Assembly (NCBI GenBank): GCA_945614335.1
Contig: CALZAP010000034.1
Location: 1 to 9,256 of the forward strand
Direction of reading: 5' to 3'
From: an uncultured Prevotella sp.
Lineage (GTDB): Bacteria; Bacteroidota; Bacteroidia; Bacteroidales; Bacteroidaceae
Length of the DNA: 9,256 nt
Position 1 is the first letter of the stretch, and every line of letters begins with the position of its first letter. Positions 1 to 5,287 of this stretch are shown here, in pieces. The position numbers and the translations under genes were made by a program. The notes beneath the pieces were generated by a model. That model did not search any database. It was given only the letters and a program-made list of their open reading frames with translations, and had not been told where the DNA came from.

Positions 1-118
1 GTATACCATCGACCGCGAGACTCCCGACCATGGCCTCATAAAGGCCACACATGAAGAGCTCGACTCCATACGCGACAGGGTGATAGCTGCTGGCATTCCA
101 TGCACAGCATCATACTAA
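1..118 (+). CDS. C-terminal end of a probable radical SAM protein (partial)
   Basis: Reading from base 2, an open frame of 38 codons ends at the TAA of 116-118. The tail contains YTIDRETPDHGLIKATHEEL and ends AAGIPCTASY. The pattern YTIDR-x-TP-x-x-GL-x-K followed by a helix and a short final strand resembles the C-terminus of the Bacteroidetes radical SAM proteins related to COG0731 (Fe-S oxidoreductases). The Fe-S cluster motif would lie upstream of the window, so neither the chemistry nor the substrate can be seen. No U-tract terminator follows on this strand; the hairpin at 154-205 has its T-run on the other strand. The family call rests on the tail alone and is moderate. Confidence 0.5.
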   Translation, partial: YTIDRETPDHGLIKATHEELDSIRDRVIAAGIPCTASY

Positions 119-146
119 AAGCGGGAAAAGGGCAGACATAGGGACA

Positions 147-205
147 CAAAAAAGCCAGTTGACTTACATCAAAGTGTCTCACGACAGTCTGTGCGTTCAA
201 CTGGC
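147..205 (-). terminator. Intrinsic terminator, leftward
   Basis: On the minus strand, GCCAGTTGA (205-197) pairs perfectly with TCAACTGGC (162-154) and is followed at once by a run of six T. The 34-base loop holds a smaller TGTC-GTGA-GACA hairpin with a GNRA-type tetraloop. The T-run shows the direction is leftward. It would end transcripts from the cysK relic promoter or from the promoter-like site at 257-288, and lies between convergent transcription units. Confidence 0.55.
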
Positions 206-250
206 CAAAACATACATTATCCTATGTTGAAAAATTAATCATATAAAATC
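148..250 (-). ncRNA. Candidate small RNA, about 100 nt
   Basis: This stretch is bounded by a promoter-like pair (257-288) and a terminator (147-205), both on the minus strand, with no reading frame of note between. Besides the terminator stem it contains a second hairpin, AACATA/TATGTT with an 8-base loop (209-228). The alternative is that the whole stretch is just the 3' untranslated end of the old cysK gene. It matches no RNA family I recognise; I saw no SRP, 6S or tmRNA hallmark. Confidence 0.3.
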
Positions 251-256
251 TGGGTG

Positions 257-288
257 CAAAGTTAATGGTTTCTTTACAAATATCCAAA
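257..288 (-). promoter_or_regulatory. Bacteroidetes-type promoter, leftward
   Basis: On the minus strand, TTTG (288-285), 20 bases, then TAACTTTG (264-257) followed by C. This fits the Bacteroidetes sigma-ABfr consensus with normal spacing. The start site would be near 250, giving a ~100-nt transcript to the terminator at 147-205. Confidence 0.45.
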
Positions 289-357
289 TTTATTCAAGAC
301 TTTTTCTCCTATTATAGTATATTTAACATTTCTCTTCCCTCTACCCTCCAAAATTCT

Positions 358-488
358 TCACTCCTCCCTCGCATTATACAACTGCGTAGAGAGGTATCTC
401 TCGCCTGTGTCGGGCAGCAAAGCCACGATTGTTTTCCCCTCGTTTTCCGGTCTTCGCGCTATCTCAAATTACGTGCTATTTTTACCAT
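358..488 (-). pseudogene. cysK: Collapsed cysteine synthase gene (internal deletion)
   Basis: Cysteine synthase makes L-cysteine from O-acetylserine and sulfide using PLP. Only the two ends of the gene remain. Reading left from an ATG at 488-486 come the codons MVKIARNLR, like the usual Bacteroidales CysK start (M-x-KIA-x-x-L). That frame stops at 461-459. In another frame, 468-361, comes [28 protein letters not shown] and QLYNAREE, ending at TGA 360-358. This is the conserved CysK C-terminus ([23 protein letters not shown]). About 260-270 codons, including the PLP lysine and the GNTP region, are missing, and the joint near 462-468 is out of frame. The promoter (515-546) and a ~20-nt leader survive. 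The family call is strong from the tail; the N-terminal assignment rests on nine codons and position. No function is expected. Confidence 0.75.
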
Positions 489-514
489 ATTATCGTTGTT
501 TGATTTTTCTGCTG

Positions 515-546
515 CAAAGGTACGGCGAAATCCCGAATGTCACAAT
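515..546 (-). promoter_or_regulatory. Promoter of the cysK relic
   Basis: On the minus strand, ATTG (546-543), 20 bases, then TACCTTTG (522-515) followed by CAGC. The -7 box is perfect and the -33 box matches three of four. The start would fall near 508, about 20 nt before the relic ATG at 488. Confidence 0.55.
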
Positions 547-608
547 ACCGCATTTGTGGCATTCCGCATACCACAATAAAGGCATATTCTCTACCACAAA
601 TATGGCAT
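546..608 (+). promoter_or_regulatory. Three 17-bp direct repeats between divergent promoters
   Basis: Copies begin at 546 (TACCGCATTTGTGGCAT), 569 (TACCACAATAAAGGCAT) and 592 (TACCACAAATATGGCAT). They are exactly 23 bp apart with 6-bp spacers. All keep TACC-R-CA at the left and GGCAT at the right. They lie between the leftward cysK-relic promoter, touching its -33 box, and the rightward lyase promoter (-33 at 655). An operator array shared by the two genes is the simplest reading; the regulator is unknown. Confidence 0.45.
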
Positions 609-654
609 TAAACCCTTATATATTATAATAAGGTATAAATAATATTGCCTTTTA

Positions 655-686
655 TTTGGGAATTTGAAACCTTTGCAGTAATTTTG
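655..686 (+). promoter_or_regulatory. Promoter of the PatB-type lyase gene
   Basis: TTTG (655-658), 20 bases, TAATTTTG (679-686) followed by CAC: a full match to the Bacteroidetes consensus. The predicted start near 693 gives an unusually long leader of about 290 nt, most of which is the palindromic element at 731-941. Confidence 0.7.
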
Positions 687-730
687 CACACGAAAAAAAA
701 TACAAATACAAGAAAAGAGATAATTCCTTT

Positions 731-941
731 AGGCGGTTCATACCTCTCTGCCCCTATGGGGCACCTCTCCTATCTTAGGAGAGGAGTTGAGATACAGAGC
801 AAGCCCGGAATGCTTTGAAGCGAGGGGTGGGTGAGACACCCGTCCTCCTACTGGAGGAATGCCAGGCTCGTGGTATCTTTACTCTCCCCCTAAGTTAGGG
901 GGAGTCCCCCATCGGGGGGAGGGGGTCTGTTAAGGCCGCCT
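731..941. repeat. Long imperfect palindromic element in the lyase leader (MITE-like)
   Basis: The element opens with AGGCGG (731-736) and closes with its complement CCGCCT (936-941). Its two halves are diverged inverted copies. The left half has hairpins TGCCCC/GGGGCA (749-763) and CCTCTCCTA/TAGGAGAGG (764-784), then GAGT-tg-AGATAC (785-795). The right half, read in reverse, has CCCCC/GGGGG (918-906), CTCCCCCTA/TAGGGGGAG (904-884), then GAGT-aa-AGATAC. Small hairpins at 825-841 and 843-858 sit in the middle, and AGATAC (790-795) can pair with GTATCT (873-878). Near-identical AATTC(C)TTT sequences flank both sides (722-730, 944-951) and could be a decayed target duplication. It lies between promoter and start codon, so the transcript should be strongly folded there. 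No transposase is inside. Confidence 0.6.
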
Positions 942-981
942 CAAATTCTTTAATTTTTAATTCTTTTTATTCTCTTAAAGC

Positions 982-2247
982 ATGAATACGAAAAATATAT
1001 CAAACAACAATCCGACAAGCACATCTTCTCCCCTCTCTATTGGAGAGGGATCGGGGGTGAGGCTTCCCTTCGACAAAATCATCTCCCGCAAAGGCACCGG
1101 CGACCTGAAACACGAAGTGCTACAGGAACGATACGGCGACGCTGACCTGCTGCCGCTATGGGTGGCAGACATGGACTTCGAGACTCCACAGTTCATCACC
1201 GACGCACTGAAACAACGTCTTGAGCACTCACTCTTCGGCTACACCGTCATGCCCGAAGGCTACTGGACTCAGATTGCATCGTGGATAGAAAGCCACCACT
1301 CATGGAAAGTGGAGGAACAATGGATGACCTTCATACCCGGAATAGTGAAAGGCATCGGCTTGGCTATCAACATGTTTGTAAAACCAGACGAAAAAGTCAT
1401 CATCCAGCCTCCCGTCTACCATCCTTTCCGTCTTACCCCTCTCGGCAACCACCGCGAGGTAGTCTACAATCCCCTCGTCGAGACTTCCCACCCCGACGGA
1501 CAAGGTTTCACCTACGAGATGGACTTCGACAACTTGGCAAAGGTGGCAGACGAGAAGTGCCGCATGCTCATCCTCTCCAACCCCCACAATCCTGCCGGTG
1601 TATGCTGGAGCAAGGAGACGCTGACCCGACTTGCAGAATTCTGCCACGACCGCAACATCATTGTCATCAGCGACGAGATACACTGCGACATGGCACTCTT
1701 CGGCAACCGCCACACGCCCTTTGCCTCCGTCAGCGAGAAGGCAGCACAATGCAGCATCACCTTCGGTGCACCGTCAAAGACTTTCAACATCGCGGGCATC
1801 GTAAGTTCCTACTCCATCATTCCCAATGCCACCATCCGCTCCCGCTTCTACTCCTGGCTTGAGGCCAACGAGCTTAACGAGCCCACGCTTTTCTCTCCCA
1901 TTGCCACCATGGCAGCGTTCACGTCCGAGGGTGAGGCATGGCGCAAGGAGATGCTTGCCTACATCGAAGCCAACATAGAGTTTGTGGAAAGCTATTGCGC
2001 TACCCACATCCCCGCCATAAAGCCCTGGCGTCCGCAAGCCTCGTTCCTTGTATGGCTCGACTGCCGTGCCCTTGGTCTCAACCACAGCCAGCTCAACGAC
2101 CTCTTCGTCAAGCGCGCCCGCCTCGCTCTCAACGACGGCGAGATGTTCGGCCAAGGCGGCGAAGGCTTCATGAGGCTCAACATAGCCACCCCACGCGCCA
2201 TCCTGAAAGAGGCACTCGAAAGGCTGCGCAAGGCGATAGACGAGTAA
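982..2247 (+). CDS. patB: MalY/PatB-type PLP-dependent C-S lyase / aminotransferase
   Basis: A fold-type I PLP enzyme of the MalY/PatB family, which cleaves cystathionine and related cysteine S-conjugates to a thiol, pyruvate and ammonia in the cytoplasm. Visible family marks are LPLWVADMDF (57-66), PPVYHPF (143-149, Tyr146 at the cofactor), SNPHNPAG with Asn203, SDEIHCD with Asp231, GAPSKTFNIAG with PLP lysine Lys266, and MRLNIATPR with carboxylate-binding Arg398. The core from FDKIISRKGTG (residue 30) to the end is about 392 residues, the normal family size. The first 29 residues are extra and low in complexity; residues ~16-27 are encoded by a palindromic repeat (1028-1062). No Met lies between residue 1 and the core, so ATG 982 is the likely start. 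GTG 1057, with GGAGAGGG at 1042-1049 just upstream, is a possible second start that would give nearly normal length. The exact substrate cannot be read from sequence. Confidence 0.88.
   Translation: MNTKNISNNNPTSTSSPLSIGEGSGVRLPFDKIISRKGTGDLKHEVLQERYGDADLLPLWVADMDFETPQFITDALKQRLEHSLFGYTVMPEGYWTQIASWIESHHSWKVEEQWMTFIPGIVKGIGLAINMFVKPDEKVIIQPPVYHPFRLTPLGNHREVVYNPLVETSHPDGQGFTYEMDFDNLAKVADEKCRMLILSNPHNPAGVCWSKETLTRLAEFCHDRNIIVISDEIHCDMALFGNRHTPFASVSEKAAQCSITFGAPSKTFNIAGIVSSYSIIPNATIRSRFYSWLEANELNEPTLFSPIATMAAFTSEGEAWRKEMLAYIEANIEFVESYCATHIPAIKPWRPQASFLVWLDCRALGLNHSQLNDLFVKRARLALNDGEMFGQGGEGFMRLNIATPRAILKEALERLRKAIDE
1028..1062. repeat. Palindromic repeat fused into the lyase reading frame
   Basis: CCCTCTC (1031-1037) and GAGAGGG (1043-1049) form a perfect 7-bp stem with a 5-base loop, followed by a TCGGGGGTGAGG tail. 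On the opposite strand it would read LTPDPSPIERGE, a phantom peptide I recognise as commonly produced by dispersed hairpin repeats in bacterial genomes. Here it is read as SSPLSIGEGSGV, upstream of the conserved enzyme core. Confidence 0.55.
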
Positions 2248-2285
2248 TATGACTATACTAATAATGACAAGAGTATTTCCTCTGA

Positions 2286-2377
2286 TATAATTTGCAGCAT
2301 AATACTTATATAATTATATCTCACAGCCTATTATAATTATATAACACAGCCTACTATAATTATATCAGAATACACTT
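2286..2377. repeat. AT-rich 23-bp tandem repeat
   Basis: The 11-mer TATAATTATAT occurs at 2309, 2332 and 2355, exactly 23 bp apart. The first two full copies also share CACAGCCTA after it. A degenerate copy starting TATAATT lies one period earlier, at 2286. The array sits 40-130 bp after the lyase stop codon. No coding frame runs through it. Role unknown. Confidence 0.6.
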
Positions 2378-2386
2378 TCGTTTTAT

Positions 2387-2470
2387 GTTCCGCACTGCGG
2401 AATGTACGTTCCGCAATGCGGAACACACATTCACCAGTGCAGAACGTACATTCGCCATTGCGGAACATAG
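2387..2470. repeat. Four tandem 21-bp palindromic repeats
   Basis: Four units start at 2387, 2408, 2429 and 2450. The core of units 1, 2 and 4 is TTC-SS-CA-N-TGCGGAA, close to the perfect palindrome TTCCGCA-N-TGCGGAA of units 1 and 2. Unit 3 (CACCAGTGCAGAA) and the left arm of unit 4 have drifted. Each unit can form a hairpin on either strand. There is no Cas gene, and the period has no separate spacers, so this is not a CRISPR array. Confidence 0.7.
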
Positions 2471-2586
2471 ATTTAATACATATGTATGATAAATCCAACT
2501 CGCTTTCTTAAATAATTTTTAGTCAGCTATCTTCACACCTTTACAATAACTGATGTGAAAGCATCTCATTGCCCGTATTTTACTCT

Positions 2587-2606
2587 CACACGCGCGCGCG
2601 TGCGCA
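2587..2606. other. Alternating CA/CG tract, Z-DNA-prone
   Basis: Twenty bases alternate pyrimidine and purine without a break (CACACGCGCGCGCGTGCGCA). Under negative supercoiling such a tract can flip to Z-DNA. It lies just before the inverted decamer repeats at 2624-2726, in otherwise AT-rich sequence. Confidence 0.5.
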
Positions 2607-2623
2607 TTCTATGATTTTTCATT

Positions 2624-2726
2624 TTCTTCTATCACTTCTATCACTATCTATGTTAACTTCCTTAATACCAATATGTTGAGTAGTTATAGAAGAGTGATAG
2701 AAGGCGTGATAGAAGTGATAGAAGAA
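2624..2726. repeat. Perfect 21-bp inverted repeat made of GTGATAGAAG decamers
   Basis: The arm at 2624-2644 is the exact reverse complement of the arm at 2706-2726, with 61 bases between. Each arm is two head-to-tail copies of GTGATAGAAG plus one base, and a third copy stands at 2694-2703. So the right side has three direct decamers and the left has two inverted ones. This iterated layout resembles a multi-site protein-binding region or a recombination or replication site more than a terminator. The rest of 2471-2830 shows nothing I can support. Confidence 0.6.
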
Positions 2727-2839
2727 AGGTTTATTAACTCAAAAATCGATAATAATTAACTGTTTTTAAGTATATTTCAGTAGCAAATCACACTAATTTC
2801 CAACCATAACATGCTGAAACCAGTTAATTACCCCCCCCC

Positions 2840-2854
2840 AGCCTGTCCGAAAAC
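2840..2854 (+). repeat. Left terminal inverted repeat of the IS
   Basis: AGCCTGTCCGAAAAC, matching the reverse complement of 4858-4872 except at the third base. Confidence 0.8.
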
Positions 2855-2908
2855 GCCACTTTTTCAACGTATCACAGAGGATTGAGCCACTATCGCGACC
2901 CAATCTAA

Positions 2909-2930
2909 GCCCTTCTGAGGGCATCTTATT
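2909..2930 (+). terminator. Possible weak terminator inside the IS left end
   Basis: GCCCT (2909-2913) and AGGGC (2918-2922) form a 5-bp stem with a TCTG loop, followed by ATCTTATTTTT on the plus strand. It could stop transcripts entering the element from the left before they run antisense to the transposase gene. The stem is short. Confidence 0.3.
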
Positions 2931-3042
2931 TTTCATCATAATTTTTGATTAATTTCTAAAATACTCGTCATACAGGCTTGTATTGACCCATATGAGCATT
3001 AAAACAGCGTGTTTTTCGATGGTATATTCTCCCTTAACTCTT

Positions 3043-4734
3043 TTATCGGAGGGCTGCAAGAAGTTTAGGCACACCGACAAGGTTAATTGCACGGCGAAGG
3101 TTATAAGAAAGGCAAAAGAGGCTCATCTCTGCCTTGACCTTGGCAAAGCCTTTCAACAGAAAATAATATTGTCCAAGTGCTCTCTTGATGGTTCCGAACG
3201 GATGTTCAGAAAGGCATTTCCGGTTGTCCATCTTCTTTTGGTCAAGATGAAGTATGTAGCGCACAACCTTCTTGACTTTAAAGGTTCTTTGAGGTTTCGG
3301 TTTATCCTTGTTTTCTGCCTTTGCCTTCTGCTTCATTTTCGCATTCATGCCCTTTATCAGGCAGTCCTTGCTAAAGTCTATTTCCATGCACTTCCGTGTC
3401 GTACACTTGCATTTGCAATTTTTGCAGGCATTTTTGTTATAGTAACGTATCATACCATTACTCTTTGATGACTTCTGCCTTAGAATCTCGCCTTGCGGAC
3501 AATAAACCAGGTTGCACTCTGGATCCCGCACAAAGTAACCCTCGAGAGCCTTTGAACGCATTTCTTCCGGCGTCATGCTCAATATTGCAGAGTCGGCCAC
3601 AGTCGGTATGTATTCCCTGACTTCAGCTATCTCAACATCTGTAAGGATATCCTTATATGCGTCCGGGATGACACCTGCACCAAGACACGCGCTAAGGTCT
3701 TCCGGCTTGGTGCTTGCCTTCTGCTCGTCTGTTATTTCAGTCTCCTTGTATTCATACTGAACTTGCTCCGTACAACTTCCGTCGCGCTGTATCACATTGG
3801 GGACTATACCTTTGGCCAGTGCCTCGGCATGGTCCTTAGGACTCTCGTAACCCTTGTCTGCTGTGGTTTCCAATACAGGCACTTCGTAATCGGCCTTCAC
3901 CTCGGATGCAACGCTGGTTATCTGACCATGGTCGGTAGGACTGTTTGTCACTTTATAACCTGCTATCATATGGCTTTCTGCATCAACTGCAGTCTGGACG
4001 TTATAGCCCACGCAGAACCCCTCGTTGGCCTTCATTAGTTTTGCGTCGGTATCGGTCAGGGACAGTTGGCTTTCTCCACTTTCCTGAAGATGGTCTCTAT
4101 ATCCCTCGTAACGCTGCTTGCGTTCCCGGTAAACGTCAAGCTTGTGCAGTAGCTCATCTTTCGACAACTTCCGACTTTCGGCATTGTCACACTCGTCCAG
4201 TTCTTCCAAATATAAAGATATGTGTTGGTCAAGACGCTTTATGCGGTCGTCAAGCTTGCTTAGGGTAAAGTTGTTGTCCTTGGCATTTACTGCCTTGAAC
4301 TTACTGCCGTCTATTGATATATAGGACTTGGAGAACAGACGCAAACGGAAGCAGAAACGGTTGAACTCCTTAAACACCTTCTCTATCGCTCCCTTGTTAT
4401 CCTTACGGTAGTCAGATATTGTACGGAAGTCGGGAGTCAGCTTGCATAGCAGCCACATCACTTCCACGTTACACTTGCATTCACGGGCAAGCTTGCGCGA
4501 GGAGCGAACCTGATAGAAATAACCATATATGTATAACTTGAGCAAGTCGCGTGGATCATATCCCGGAGTGCCAGTTTCCTTGGGAGTGCTGCGGATGAAT
4601 CCCAGCTCTTCTATGTTAAGGCTGTCAACGAATGCATCGAACAAGCGAACGGGGGCGTCAGCCTCCACATACTCGTCAATGCAGTCGGGGAATATCACCC
4701 GTTCTCTTCTGTCTTTACCTTTCTTGTATGCCAT
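3043..4734 (-). CDS. IS1182-family DDE transposase
   Basis: 563 residues, intact, filling most of the insertion sequence. It cuts and joins the element ends. The N-terminal part (about 10-110) has the DUF772-like region with DPRDLLKLYIYGYFYQVRSSRKL split around residues 60-82 and TPDFRTISDYR (100-110). The catalytic triad is probably Asp142 in SIDGSKFKAVN, Asp293 in TADKGYES and Glu510 in SEHPFGTIKRALG. A charged, coiled-coil-like stretch (160-215) separates the first Asp from the rest. A cysteine cluster (Cys412, 437, 440, 442, 444, 449) precedes the last catalytic segment, as in the DDE_Tnp_1_6-type transposases, and may bind zinc. ATG 4734 follows its promoter by some 20 bases with no Shine-Dalgarno site. 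No stop or frameshift was seen, so the protein should be functional. Confidence 0.9.
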   Translation of the reverse strand: MAYKKGKDRRERVIFPDCIDEYVEADAPVRLFDAFVDSLNIEELGFIRSTPKETGTPGYDPRDLLKLYIYGYFYQVRSSRKLARECKCNVEVMWLLCKLTPDFRTISDYRKDNKGAIEKVFKEFNRFCFRLRLFSKSYISIDGSKFKAVNAKDNNFTLSKLDDRIKRLDQHISLYLEELDECDNAESRKLSKDELLHKLDVYRERKQRYEGYRDHLQESGESQLSLTDTDAKLMKANEGFCVGYNVQTAVDAESHMIAGYKVTNSPTDHGQITSVASEVKADYEVPVLETTADKGYESPKDHAEALAKGIVPNVIQRDGSCTEQVQYEYKETEITDEQKASTKPEDLSACLGAGVIPDAYKDILTDVEIAEVREYIPTVADSAILSMTPEEMRSKALEGYFVRDPECNLVYCPQGEILRQKSSKSNGMIRYYNKNACKNCKCKCTTRKCMEIDFSKDCLIKGMNAKMKQKAKAENKDKPKPQRTFKVKKVVRYILHLDQKKMDNRKCLSEHPFGTIKRALGQYYFLLKGFAKVKAEMSLFCLSYNLRRAINLVGVPKLLAALR

Positions 4735-4756
4735 ATATTCAGAGTTTTTATAGGTA

Positions 4757-4764
4757 CAAAGTTA
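4757..4764 (-). promoter_or_regulatory. -7 box of the transposase promoter
   Basis: TAACTTTG on the minus strand, about 20 bases before the transposase ATG. Upstream a CTTG stands 18 bases away, a weak -33 match. The start near 4750 leaves a leader of about 15 nt. Confidence 0.5.
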
Positions 4765-4857
4765 ATATAAATATCTGGCAATCAAGAATTTAAATAGTTA
4801 AATAGATATAACAAATGGTATTTTTTCAACTAAATGTCACAGGGTTGCTGTTTCAAA

Positions 4858-4872
4858 GTTTTCGGACAGCCT
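4858..4872 (-). repeat. Right terminal inverted repeat of the IS
   Basis: Read on the minus strand: AGGCTGTCCGAAAAC. It lies about 95 bp upstream of the transposase promoter. Confidence 0.8.
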
Positions 4873-5012
4873 CCCCCATTTTCAGCACCAAATAGCAGTG
4901 AGTGGGTCTCACACACCATATCGTGTAGTCACCATAATCAAGAAAAGAGTGGATGAGTTAAGCTATCTTTAGTCGGATATTTTCTTGGCATGCTCAGTTG
5001 TACCCCTTGGAT

Positions 5013-5043
5013 ATCAAGAAATGCCTTTCAGATGTTTCTTGAT
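5013..5043. repeat. Hairpin at the end of the ATPase relic
   Basis: ATCAAGAAA (5013-5021) and TTTCTTGAT (5035-5043) form a perfect 9-bp stem with a 13-base loop, spanning the relic's stop codon. There is no T-run on either side, so it is not a clear terminator. The rest of 4873-5012 shows nothing I can support. Confidence 0.35.
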
Positions 5044-5251
5044 TTGAGCCATATTGCAAGCAGGGGGGCGGCTATAGAATAGCGTCCCTCGTTTTTGGTT
5101 ATCATGTCGTATTCTAACAACTTGCGGGCGGCAGACTGCACCGCACTTGGCGATTTCATCCTGTGCGTGTTGACAAACGCGGCGGAAGTGATGTTCTTCA
5201 CAGGCGAAGCCTCGTTATTGATACTATAAACGGATTGACTATTGCATTCAT
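5028..5251 (-). pseudogene. Collapsed AAA-type ATPase gene (internal deletion)
   Basis: Two ends of one gene appear to be joined. Reading left from an ATG at 5251-5249 the first codons give MNAIVNPFIVS, like the start of the Bacteroidetes P-loop ATP-binding proteins (NPFIV-x-G). That frame soon closes. In a second frame comes SINNEASPVKNITSAAFV, then HRMKSPSAVQSAARKLLEYD and MITKNEGRYSIAAPLLAIWL, ending at the TGA of 5030-5028. This matches the winged-helix tail of the same ATPases (NITS-x-x-F-x-x-x-H-x-x-K-S-x-SSVQ-A-x-x-x-LL). Some 300 codons, including the Walker A and B motifs, are absent. The tail frame has no ATG ahead of it, only a TTG at 5321 in unrelated sequence. A -7 box (5280-5287) and a 20-nt leader survive. 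Tail identity is fairly sure; the N-terminal match is short. Confidence 0.65.
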
Positions 5252-5279
5252 ATCTACTATTGCTTAGAAATATTTCCTG

Positions 5280-5287
5280 CAAAGATA
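5280..5287 (-). promoter_or_regulatory. -7 box of the ATPase relic
   Basis: TATCTTTG followed by CAGG on the minus strand, about 28 bases before the relic ATG (5251). No TTTG stands at the usual distance upstream. Confidence 0.4.

Larger units (their letters stand above)
2840..4872 (-). mobile_element. Complete IS1182-family insertion sequence
   Basis: About 2.03 kb, with terminal inverted repeats matching at 14 of 15 positions (2840-2854 and 4858-4872; core CTGTCCGAAAAC). A single intact transposase gene runs leftward. The flanks are C5 on both sides (2835-2839 and 4873-4877), consistent with a 5-bp duplication, but the left run is nine C long, so the exact ends and duplication length are ambiguous by a base or more. 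Without the insert, the site would read TTAATTA, nine C, ATTTTCAG. Intact ends and gene suggest a recent, possibly active copy. Confidence 0.85.

Noticed and set aside
389..402. GAGAG/CTCTC hairpin
   Set aside because: It lies inside the CysK tail codons (LST, ERY) and is explained by coding sequence.
265..579. A 104-codon plus-strand frame
   Set aside because: It is antisense to the cysK relic and resembles no protein; the relic's tail explains the open sequence.
1300..1749. Long minus-strand frames within the lyase gene
   Set aside because: They are shadows of a strongly conserved PLP enzyme with all its active-site residues on the plus strand.
2387..2470. A CRISPR array
   Set aside because: The units are contiguous 21-bp palindromes without unique spacers and there is no cas gene in the window.
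2983..3468. A 161-codon plus-strand frame inside the IS
   Set aside because: It runs antisense to the transposase and half of it is simply the complement of its C-terminal region.
4898..4912. GTGAG/CTCAC hairpin right of the IS
   Set aside because: A 5-bp stem with no T-run and no neighbouring gene is expected by chance.
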